A stretch of DNA of 64,000 nt from Procambarus clarkii (Eukaryota > Arthropoda > Malacostraca > Decapoda > Cambaridae), in the NCBI RefSeq assembly GCF_040958095.1, contig NC_091175.1, positions 21,536,003-21,600,002 on the forward strand. Direction: 5' to 3'. A model generated the notes under the pieces. The model made no database searches and had not been told where the DNA came from. It was given only the letters and a program-made list of their open reading frames with translations. This document shows positions 54,500-63,207 of the stretch, piece after piece (within the stretch, counting starts at the first letter, position 1; each line of letters begins with the position of its first letter). Position numbers and translations under genes: made by a program.

Positions 54500-54823
54500 A
54501 TCTACCTGGTTACCTGGTTGATACCTGGTTGATGGGGTTCTGGGAGTTCTTCTACTCCCCAAGCCCGGCCCGAGGCCAGGCTCGACTTGTGAGAGTTTGG
54601 TCCACCAGGCTGTTGCTTGGAGCGGCCCGCAGGCCCACATACCCACCACAGCCCTGTTGGTCCGGCACTCCTTGGAGGAATAAATCTAGTTTCCTCTTGA
54701 AAATGTCCACGGTTGTTCCGGCAATATTTCTTATGCTTGCTGGGAGGACGTTGAACAACCGCGGACCTCTGATGTTTATACAGTGTTCTCTGATTGTGCC
54801 TATGGCACCTCTGCTCTTCATTG
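54500..54823 (-). mobile_element. LINE family F 3' end with repeated CAGGTATC tail
   Basis: The minus strand reads [60 protein letters not shown] and [15 protein letters not shown]. The plus-strand left edge has two to three ACCTGGTTG(AT) repeats, the likely tail. Confidence 0.88.
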
Positions 54824-55060
54824 GTTCTATTCTACATTACCGCCCCTGGGGAGGATGCAGTAACTTATGAAATACTTAATGAACTTGCCATTATGGAGAA
54901 AAACACACTGTTAGACCTCTTTAACATTGTTATAAAGAGGACAAGTATTCCTAGTAAATAGAAAAAAAAATATGATCATCCCCATCCCTAAAGCCAATGG
55001 AGACTACAGACCGTGTCTTAACCTCGTGTTTTTGTAAAATGGTGAAAATCGAGAGATTGA
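54824..55060. other. Unassigned stretch
   Basis: May include degraded LINE RT (MIIPIPKANGDYRPCLNLVF near 54975). Otherwise nothing. Confidence 0.35.
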
Positions 55061-55110
55061 TAGAGGAAGATTAAGCCACCCAAGAGGTGGCACGGGCATG
55101 ACTCGCCCAT
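55061..55110 (-). mobile_element. Hairpin repeat HP-A, inverted partial copy
   Basis: GATTAAGCCACCCAAGAGGT then GGCACGGGCATGACTCGCCC is the reverse of the HP-A 3' end. It faces the direct array that follows. Confidence 0.75.
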
Positions 55111-55140
55111 AAATGGTAGATTTTTTGAAGTGAAATGATC

Positions 55141-56147
55141 ACCACTTGGTCCGGGAGACATCTCCCGTCACGCAGGGTGCAGTTGCGCCTCCACAGATCT
55201 CCAGTATCATCTTTTGATACTGGTAATGGCTCGAAAGGACCACCACTTATGGGCTATTCATGCCCGTGCCACCTCTTGGGTGGCTTAATCTTCATCAATC
55301 AATCAATCGTTAGCAGTCCACCATTTGGTCCGGGAGACATCTCCCGTCACGCAGGGTGCAGTCGCACCTCCACAGATCTCCAGTATCATCTATTGATACT
55401 GGTGATGGCTCAAAAGGGCCACCACTTACGAGCTATTCATGCCTGTGCCACCTTTTGGGTGGCTTCATCTTCATCTTAACACATTCACAAGGGAGACCGT
55501 CATGCAGGGTGCATTCGCACCTCCACAGATCTCCAGTATCAGCTCCTGATACTGGTAATGGCTTAAAATGGCCACCACTTACGGGCTATTTATGCCCGTG
55601 CCACCTTTTGGGTGGCTTCATCTTCATCTTAACACATTCACAAGGGAGACATCTCCCGTCATGCAGGGTGCATTCGCACCTCCACAGATCTCCAGTATCA
55701 GCTCTTGATACTGGTAATGGCTTAAAATGGCCACCACTTACGGGTTATTTATGCCCGTGCCACCTTTTGGGTGGCTTCATCTTCATCTTAACACATTCAT
55801 AAGGGAGACATCTCCCGTCATGCAGGGTGCATTCGCACCTCCACAGATCTCCAGTATCAGCTCTTGATACTGGTAATGGCTTAAAAGGGCCACCACTTAC
55901 GGGCTATTCATGCCCGTGCCACCTTTTGGGTGGCTTAATCTTCATCAATCAATCAATTAGATTTTCCACCATTTGGTCACCACTTGGTCCGGGAGACATC
56001 TCCCGTCACGCAGGGTGCAGTTGCGCCTCCACAGATCTCCAGTATCATCTTTTGATACTGGTAATGGCTCGAATGGGCCACGACTTACGGGCTATTCATG
56101 CCCGTGCCACCTCTTGGGTGGCTTAATCTTCATCAATCAATCAAGTG
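55141..56147 (+). repeat. Tandem array of six HP-A hairpin repeats
   Basis: Copies begin with the CGGGAGA-CA-TCTCCCG hairpin or its remnant at about 55152, 55331, 55491, 55644, 55803 and 55990. Each holds in order GGTGC-N4-GCACC, CCAGTATCA-N3-5-TGATACTGG, GGCTC-NAAA-GGGCC, ACGGGC-TATTCAT-GCCCGT and GCCACC-N5-GGTGGC, then CTTCATCAATCAATC or CTTCATCTTAACACATTCA. Steps vary from 153 to 187 bases, so this is not a simple satellite. The frames of 76-148 codons here are artefacts. Confidence 0.9.
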
Positions 56148-56254
56148 AAATGATCTTTGATCGCGAAACGACGACTGATGATGGAGAGGATAATTTTAAA
56201 TAGACTTTTATATATGATAGGTGATCAGCTGCCTAGTAATTTGTTCGTGTTCAT

Positions 56255-58260
56255 AGAATTTGAAGAACCTTATAGGTAAAAAGAGAGCTTGGTACAAAAG
56301 GATTAAAAATGGGGAGGTCACTTTAGAACAGGAATTCGTACAACTGGTTAGAAATGTTAAAAAAGAGATAAGGAAAGCAAAAAGAAACTATGAAGTTCGC
56401 ATAGCAGGGCAAGCAAAGACAAATCCTAAAGGGTTTTTTCAGTTATATCGTACTAAGACTAGGGAAAGGATAGGTCCATTAAAAACTGAGACAGGTCAAA
56501 TAACAGATAGTGATGAAGAGATGAGTAGTATTTTTAATAAATATTTTGTATCTGTATTTACTAAAGAGGAACTTAACAATATGCCTTCAGCCGAACAAGT
56601 CTATGTGGGTGGGGACGAGGACAGGTTGACGAGTTTAGCAGTTACCAGGGAGGATGTTCTTAAACAAATAGTAAAACTCAAACCAAACAAATCCCCAGGG
56701 CCGGATGAAGTGTTTGCTAGGGTGCTTAAAGAATGCAAAGAGGAGCTTTGTGACCCACTGTCAACCATATTTAATAAATCAATAGAGTCAGGCAGAGTGC
56801 CAGAGTTTTGGAAAGTTGCTAATGTGATACCAGTTTTTAAGAAAGGAGATAGATCACTTGCGTCTAACTATCGACCAATTAGCCTAACGTCTATTGTGGG
56901 AAAGTTACTCGAATCTATAATAGCAAATAAAATTCGTCTTCATCTTGAAAAACATAAATTAATAATTGAGTCGCAACATGGTTTTATAAATGGCCGTTCA
57001 TGTTTAACAAATTTGTTATCTTTTTATTCTAGCATTGTTGAGGCAGTTGATAGTGGTAAGAATTGCGATGTTGTATACCTTGACTTTAGCAAAGCTTTTG
57101 ATACAGTGCCACATGAAAGACTGATTAAAAAAATAGAGTCTCATGGTATTGGGGGTGCTATATTAAGCTGGATTAGGGCATGGCTATACCAAAGGAAACA
57201 GAGAGTTAGTATAAATGGAATCAAGTCAGAGTGGGAAAATGTTGTAAGTGGAGTGCCTCAAGGCTCTGTCCTGGGACCTCTGTTGTTTATAATATATATA
57301 AATGATTTAGATTCAGGTTTGAGTAGCAACATTTGCAAATTTGCCGATGATACGAAAATCGGTAGGGAAATTAATTCGGAGGAGGACTCACTATCACTTC
57401 AAGTTGATCTAGATAGGGTTTTGAAATGGTCAAAGGATTGGCAGATGCAGTTTAATGCTGATAAATGTAAAGTTCTGAGGTTAGGTAATGATGATAGAGT
57501 TACAAGATACGAGCTAGATGGTGTTGTGATTGCGAAGTCGGATTGCGAAAGGGATCTGGGAGTTATGATTATAAATTTAGTAAGAATGTTAGATTAGTTT
57601 TAGTTAGATTAGTAAGAATTTAAAACAAAAGGATCAATGCATAAATGTTCGTAATAAGGCAAATCGGACACTTGGATTTATTAATCGCAGCGTTAGTAAC
57701 AAGACACCTGGTGTGGTTCTCAAGCTATATCTTGCTCTAGTTAGGCCCCATTTAGATTATGCAGTTCAGTTTTGGTCGCCATATTATAGAATGGATATAA
57801 ATTCACTTGAACGTGTCCAGCGTAGGATGACTAAGTTAATTCCCCAAATTAGAAATCTTTCATATGAAGAAAGATTAACAAAGCTTAAGTTGCATTCACT
57901 GGAAAGGCGAAGAGTTAGGGGTGACATGATAGAGGTTTACAAGTGGATGAATGGACATAACCGGGGGGATATTAATAGGGTATTAAAAGTATCAACACAG
58001 GACAGAACACGAAACAATGGATATAAATTGGATAAGTTTAGATTTAGGAAAGACTTGGGTAAATACTGGTTCAGTAACAGGGTTGTTGATTTGTGGAACC
58101 AATTGCCGCGTAACATTGTGGAGGTGGGGTCCCTCGATTGTTTCAAGCACGGGTTGGACAAGTATATGAGTGGGATTGGGTGGTTATAGAATAGGAGCTG
58201 CCTCGTATGGGCCAATAGGCCTTCTGCAGTTACCTTTGTTCTTATGTTCTTATGTTCTTA
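56255..58260 (+). mobile_element. LINE family E, CR1-type, longest copy
   Basis: Truncated before the RT. The frame from 56260 has a linker (RAWYKRIKNGEVTLEQEF), LKPNKSPGPDEVFARVLKEC, NVIPVFKKGDRSLASNYRPI, VVYLDFSKAFDTVPHERLIK (motif A), GVPQGSVLGPLLFIIYINDL (motif B) and NICKFADDTKI (motif C). After one frameshift near 57575 the frame from 57620 gives the C-terminus NRTLGFINRSVSNKTPGVVL, RPHLDYAVQFWSPYYRMDIN and so on to YMSGIGWL. The 3' end GGAGCTGCCTCGTATGGGCC closes in (TTCTTATG)n at 58235-58262, the 8-bp tail style of the CR1 clade. No endonuclease. Confidence 0.93.
56260..57597 (+). CDS. CR1-type reverse transcriptase frame (truncated, dead)
   Basis: About 445 open codons carrying all RT palm motifs with the catalytic aspartates (LDFSKAFD and FADD). 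It loses its thumb to a frameshift at about 57575 and lacks the N-terminal endonuclease. It would not be active in this copy, but it is a good query for intact relatives. Confidence 0.8.
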   Translation: MKNLIGKKRAWYKRIKNGEVTLEQEFVQLVRNVKKEIRKAKRNYEVRIAGQAKTNPKGFFQLYRTKTRERIGPLKTETGQITDSDEEMSSIFNKYFVSVFTKEELNNMPSAEQVYVGGDEDRLTSLAVTREDVLKQIVKLKPNKSPGPDEVFARVLKECKEELCDPLSTIFNKSIESGRVPEFWKVANVIPVFKKGDRSLASNYRPISLTSIVGKLLESIIANKIRLHLEKHKLIIESQHGFINGRSCLTNLLSFYSSIVEAVDSGKNCDVVYLDFSKAFDTVPHERLIKKIESHGIGGAILSWIRAWLYQRKQRVSINGIKSEWENVVSGVPQGSVLGPLLFIIYINDLDSGLSSNICKFADDTKIGREINSEEDSLSLQVDLDRVLKWSKDWQMQFNADKCKVLRLGNDDRVTRYELDGVVIAKSDCERDLGVMIINLVRMLD

Positions 58261-58567
58261 TGTTCCTCAGAGGCAAAAGTACCTCTGACTGTATCTCTAA
58301 ATGTCTGTCTAATGATAATGATTACTATATCATTTGTATTGATTTACAAGGAACCTTTGATAAAGCTAACAAAGAAGTTATCTTTATAAACTAGCTGGTC
58401 TTGGAGTTAAAGGTACTATAGATTATTGCGCTGGACAGGGGATTATCTTCACGAAAGGAAGGCTCAGGTGTGGTATTAAGGTTGTATGTCAGGTGTGAGA
58501 TCTTTTAAACTCGGCACACCTCAGGGAGGACTGTTGAGTCCCACCCTGTTTGATATACTAATGAAAT

Positions 58568-58800
58568 TGAAATTGAAATAAGTTTATTGAGGTAAAATAC
58601 ACACAAAGGGATGAGGTAGCTCAATCTATTCTCACCCCGTTCAGTACATCGTGTTCATACATACATAGACACACATCACAAACAATAAACATATTACCGA
58701 ACATTCTGAGAGATAAACATATACATTTCCTCCTTTACACTCCTTTTGAGTGTAAAGAGGTAAATTTGAGTGTAAATGTCCTCCTCCTTTTGAACTGTGA
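58568..58800 (-). mobile_element. Element with (TTTCAA)n-type tail, minus strand
   Basis: Reverse reading ends CCTCAATAAACTTATTTCAA TTTCAATTTC-like, an AATAAA followed by a TTTCAA repeat, as expected for the 3' end of a LINE or SINE. It sits between two 50-bp copies of family H sequence (58518-58567, 58801-58850) that differ at about five positions. Confidence 0.62.
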
Positions 58801-59119
58801 ACACCTGAGGGAGGAGGGTTGAGTCCCACCCTGTTTAATGTACTAATGAATAAGGTAGCGTCTGAGAGATACTCAAATGAAGTAACTGATCATATATGCC
58901 GATGTTATTTTGTTTCAGTGCAAAGATATTTCAAAGGTTGAAAAGGTGTTGGATAATTTCGGAAACCTGTGTCACCATATGAGACTGGTGGTTAATGAAG
59001 ACAAAATTAAGTTTGAATGTACAAGTCGGAGGCCTATTATATTGAAAATAGACAGTAAAAATATTGAGAGTTAATATATATAAATATTTAGGTACATATG
59101 TTGGATATACCCATGAGGG

Positions 59120-59412
59120 TATACAGGTACTCTGAGAGAGAACTCTGTCAACATCAGAGGCCCGAGACTGTTCAACACGCTTCCACTACACATAAGGGGC
59201 ATAACTGGCCGACCCCTCACAGTGTTCAAGAGAGAACTAGATAAGCACCTCCAAAGGATACCTGATCAACCAGGTTGTGACTCATACGTCAGGCTGCGAG
59301 CAGCCGCGTCTAACAGCCTGGTTGATCAGTCCAGCAACCAGGAGGCCTGGTCGACGACCGGGCCGCGGGGACACTAAGCCCCGGAAGCACCTCAAGGTAA
59401 CCTCAAGGTAAA
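59120..59412 (+). mobile_element. LINE F-like 3' end, donor of the SINE S1 tail
   Basis: Reads NIRGPRLFNTLPLHIRGITG, RPLTVFKRELDKHLQRIPDQ, PGCDSYVRLRAAASNSLVDQ, SSNQEAWSTTGPRGH. The UTR GGCCTGGTCGACGACCGGGC, CGCGGGGACACTAAGCCCCG and CTCAAGGTAACCTCAAGGTA matches the tails of SINE S1 copies at 38.75 and 40.09 kb. Inserted in family H. Confidence 0.88.
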
Positions 59413-59684
59413 GGAGGGTTTGGAAGCCGAGATGAACAGACTGTTGGGTCAATGTGGGAAGAGATTACAACCTCTGAAGGCCTTGGCATGCTGTGGAAAG
59501 GGAGTGGGAGTCCCTGTGCTACGAATGATATACTTGAGTACCGTAAGATCCCTCATTGATTATGCTGTACTTGTCATTTCGTGTTTTGGTAAAGGTAGGA
59601 TGGGCAAGTTGGAGAAAATTTGGTACAAAATGAAGCCATGAGAATGATCTCAGGATGCCCAAGAAATGCTATGATTAAGATGAT

Positions 59685-59830
59685 TGATGAAGATTAAGCC
59701 ACCCAAAAGGTGGCACGGGCATGAATAGCCCGTAAGTGGTGGCCCTTTGGAGCCATTACCAGTATCATTAGCTGATACTGGAGATCTGTGGAGGTGCGAC
59801 CGCACCCTGCGGTGAGGTCGTGACCTCTCC
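59685..59830 (-). mobile_element. Complete 146-bp hairpin repeat HP-A with target duplication
   Basis: Flanked by TATGATTAAGATGAT (59670-59684) and TATGATTGAGATAAT (59831-59845), a 15-bp duplication with two differences. Sense (minus) strand: GAGGT-CACG-ACCTC, GGTGC-GGTC-GCACC, CCAGTATCAG-CTA-ATGATACTGG, GGCTC-CAAA-GGGCC, ACGGGC-TATTCAT-GCCCGT, GCCACC-TTTTG-GGTGGC, then TTAATCTTCATCA. It defines the full-length unit. Confidence 0.86.
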
Positions 59831-60077
59831 TATGATTGAGATAATGAGGATGGAATTGAATCTAAAGTGTATTGGGGGATTGAATTTCAGAGATAAATGT
59901 AGCCTCTGCCATTAGATTAATAAAAGGTGGAGGAGATTAAGAATTAATCCTATTAGGTCAAAAATGGGAAGTAATGAACAATGTATGATAAAGTATAATA
60001 AGAGAACATGTATGAGTATTGTCTTGTCGTTCTAATGTTATAAAGTATAATGTTATTCCAGAATGTATTCAGTTACA

Positions 60078-60132
60078 GCCCGCCGTGCTACTTGGAACGT
60101 TTTGTTCCCAGTAGCTGAATCTTAACCAACAG
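60078..60132 (+). mobile_element. Hairpin repeat, HP-B type, partial
   Basis: CAGCCCGCCGTGCTACTTGG, AACGTTTTGTTCCCAGTAGC, TGAATCTTAACCAACAG. The final hairpin GCTACTTGGAAC-GTTTT-GTTCCCAGTAGC has one mismatch. Confidence 0.7.
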
Positions 60133-60949
60133 AATGTATTACTTTGTTTAAGAAACAGTTCACGCCACCATGGGAAGATTGTAACGTAGATGTAATAATT
60201 ATTTCCCTGCAAAAGAAAAAAGTATGTATGAGATAACAGAGCTGAGGGCAACATATGATTGTATAATTAGCAAATTACCTACAGAAAATACTCTACATGT
60301 AGACACAGAAATCACAATAGCGTGATATATCAAATGAACAAATACACAAGAAAATCCTAGCGAGGGCAGTAGCACTCCAGGTAGTAATTCTTTTAACCAT
60401 GTCGTGGCTCAGTTGACTAAGGTGCAGCTGGGAACATCCCGTGCGTAGGTTCGAATACTCATCTCGGCCCTTGTGGATTTGTTTACTCTACATGTATATT
60501 GTGATGTCGTCAGTAGCTAGGGACGGAAAGGCAGGGTGTGGAGTCTTGATTAGAGAATACACTGACATCGGCACTGTAGATACTGTTATTGGACGCCGCT
60601 TAACTGACAATGTCTCTACAACGCAGGCTTCTTCACCCTGTATTAGCAGGATTACAGGACGTAGTCAAATGTGGTAAAAATACCTGTTTCTTTATTGACA
60701 GTAGAGGAGCGTTCCAGTCTTTAAAGAGCAGAGCAGACTTAGGATCCCCAAGAAATGCTATGAATGAGGTAATGAGGATGGAATTCAAATTACAGAGAAT
60801 TGGGGATAGAATACCAGAGATAAATGTAGGTTCGGCGGTTAGACTTAAGAGAGGTGCAGGAGCTAACGAATTAATCCTCATTATCCTCTCAGATCAAAAG
60901 GCGGGAAGAAACGAACCATGCAAAAAAAGCACCGCTCCTGTGCCAGGTA

Positions 60950-61080
60950 AGTCCACCACGGGGTCACCATAGCCCATGCTACTTGCCCCGCTCCTGTGCC
61001 AGGTAAGTTACGGGCTCACCACAGCCCGTGCTACTAGGAACTTGTTCCCAGTAGCTGAATCTATAACAACAACAACGAAC
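60950..61080 (+). mobile_element. Hairpin repeat, HP-B type
   Basis: ACGGGCT-CACCAC-AGCCCGT (61010-61029) and GCTACTAGGAAC-TT-GTTCCCAGTAGC (61030-61055), then AATCTATAACAACAACAAC. A partial duplicate of the first part (GGGGTCACCATAGCCCATGC) precedes it. Confidence 0.78.
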
Positions 61081-61086
61081 AATGCA

Positions 61087-61232
61087 GGGAGAGGTTACGA
61101 CCTCTCCGTCGGGTGCAATCGCACCTCTACTATTGATACTGGTAATGGCTCTAAAGGGCCACCACTTACGGGCTATTCATGCCCGTGCCACCTTTTGGGT
61201 GGCTTAATCTTCATCAATCAGTCAATCGAATA
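61087..61232 (+). mobile_element. Hairpin repeat HP-A
   Basis: The first hairpin here is GAGAGGT-TACG-ACCTCTC (61089-61106), a different stem sequence from the tandem array but still paired. The next is GGTGC-AATC-GCACC (61112-61125). The third hairpin has lost its left arm. The last two are intact. Tail CTTCATCAATCAGTCAATC. Confidence 0.82.
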
Positions 61233-61449
61233 ATACAGTTTAAAGTACAAGAGAGGATATATGAGAACCTTATGCTCTAATGATTATTAAAGAACACATT
61301 AGAAAATTGGAGAAACGACGACGTTTCAGCCATTTGGTTAATATTACCACACAACTTGATTATGATCCAGGACGGACCGAAACGTCGTCGTTTTTCCAAT
61401 TTGTGATGTGTGATTTGGTCATCATATACCTTCAGCCACGTTATTGTGA

Positions 61450-61966
<517 letters not shown>

Positions 61967-61999
61967 GAAAATTTAATATTATGAAGTGTTAAATCACTG

Positions 62000-62122
62000 C
62001 AACAAAACTCTCCAAATAATAAATCCCTGGCAAATGGGGGGATCTTTGACAAGCCGCCGGCTTCCTGTCCTTTTCCCTTTTTGAGGGCACTAGTATTAGC
62101 CCTCAAGTAAATTCAGGTAAAT
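62000..62122 (+). mobile_element. LINE family C 3' end, copy C7
   Basis: AAATGGGGGGATCTTTGACA, AGCCGCCGGCTTCCTGTCCT, then CTCAAGTAAATTCAGGTAAA. Confidence 0.82.
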
Positions 62123-62400
62123 AATTTGACAAACGTCATACACTGGTCGGTTAACGTACCACCCCATATAGGCATACAATTATGACGTCATAGTGACGTC
62201 ATATACTGGTCGGTTAACGTATAATGAACCCATATTTGTACATAACACAACTATGACGTCTAGTGAAGCCACACATTGGACGTTTACAATATAATTCACA
62301 ATATAATCAACTAATGTACAATTAAATTAAATGAATTATTATTATTATTAAATATACTTATGACGTCATAGTGACGTCACGTACCTTGTGTTTACCATAT
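62123..62400. promoter_or_regulatory. Cluster of paired TGACGTCA (CRE-type) palindromes
   Basis: Perfect TGACGTCA at 62183-62190, 62194-62201, 62361-62368 and 62372-62379, arranged as two pairs of TGACGTCATAGTGACGTCA. Weaker GACGTC sites lie between, and a CACTGGTCGGTTAACGTA phrase is duplicated (about 62140 and 62205). TGACGTCA is the known CREB/ATF site. Function here is not shown, and the block is also a diverged tandem repeat. Confidence 0.45.
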
Positions 62401-62879
62401 ATATAAAATAACACATAATCTCTTATTTTGGTTAGGTTAGGACAGGATGGGTTAGATTGGGGATGGTTTTGTTTAGTTTACTTAAATAGCAATGGCGTAT
62501 ATTGGCGAAAATTTGATGAGGTCTTAGAACCGATTCCTTTCCCAAACTTTTTTATTTATTAATTTAAGATTTGGCTGAAATAATGTGTGCAGGCCTAATA
62601 GTTTTATAAAAAAAATTATTCACTAAAACCTTTCGGGATGAAGTCGTTAAATTATGAAATATGCGTATGTAATATTATATATAAAATGTAATTGTTCTTG
62701 CAGTTCGCTTTTCTATTGTCACTTGACACCATATTTACGCCCTGTTCATACACCTTTTAAAAATATTAATTCTTATTAGTTTAATGTATAAATAATGTAA
62801 TTGCTTCCAAATTATATAACATAAATGTAATATTAATTAAAATACAGAAATCGTTGTTAAGCATTAGTTTTCGTGAGAA
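62401..62879. other. AT-rich non-coding stretch
   Basis: No exon or element recognised. Confidence 0.4.
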
Positions 62880-63207
62880 AATAATAGGTTGGGAAAGAGA
62901 TGTGATAGGTGTAGTGGCGGCGGCTGGACCAATGGGGTGCCGGGAGGCTCTGGGGATTGGTTTTAAAAACAAGAGAAAGAGCGTCAGAGGATTAGCATCT
63001 GAGAAGTCTCTGTGTGGCCTCACATGGTCGCCTGTTGTCTTAGTTCTCGTCTGGTAGGCACCAAGGGTCGACCTCCTCCCTGCTCTGGATAAATCATAGG
63101 TGTCAAACAGCCAGTTTGATGACAAGGGTAGTGGAAGGCCTATGAGTGCTGGCTACGAATGAGTGAATTATTCTCAAAGGATTGCTTCTCTCCGTCATAC
63201 ACAGAAG
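62880..63207 (+). promoter_or_regulatory. GC-richer island with CCAAT boxes and a possible first exon
   Basis: GACCAATGGGG (about 62928) and the reversed GGATTGGTTTT (about 62955) are CCAAT-type boxes in a GC-richer island. A good donor, CAGAAG|GTAAGC, follows at 63208. This could be the promoter and untranslated first exon of a + strand gene extending past 64000. No coding sequence supports it. Confidence 0.3.

Larger units (their letters stand above)
58261..60960 (+). mobile_element. LINE family H, scattered pieces with RNase H, invaded by younger elements
   Basis: RT traces: YIICIDLQGTFDKANKEVIF (58320-58390), FKLGTPQGGLLSPTLFDILM (58505-58565, repeated at 58801-58850), then VNEDKIKFECTSRRP near 59000. 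Linker: EAEMNRLLGQCGKRLQPLKA and GVPVLRMIYLSTVRSLIDYA (59425-59570) and MRMISGCPRNAM. RNase H: MSSVARDGKAGCGVLIREYT (60505-60560), TDNVSTTQ and NTCFFIDSRGAFQSLKS (60675-60730). Younger insertions lie at 58568-58800, about 59120-59412, 59685-59830 and 60078-60130. The MNEVMRMEFKLQRIGDRIPE block at 60760 repeats 59840-59900 in diverged form, so at least two copies are mixed. Confidence 0.78.

Noticed and set aside
55135-56203. Repeated frames of 76-148 codons (SPVSSFDTGNGSKGPP-like)
   Set aside because: They arise from the tandem hairpin repeats, change frame between copies and have no start context.
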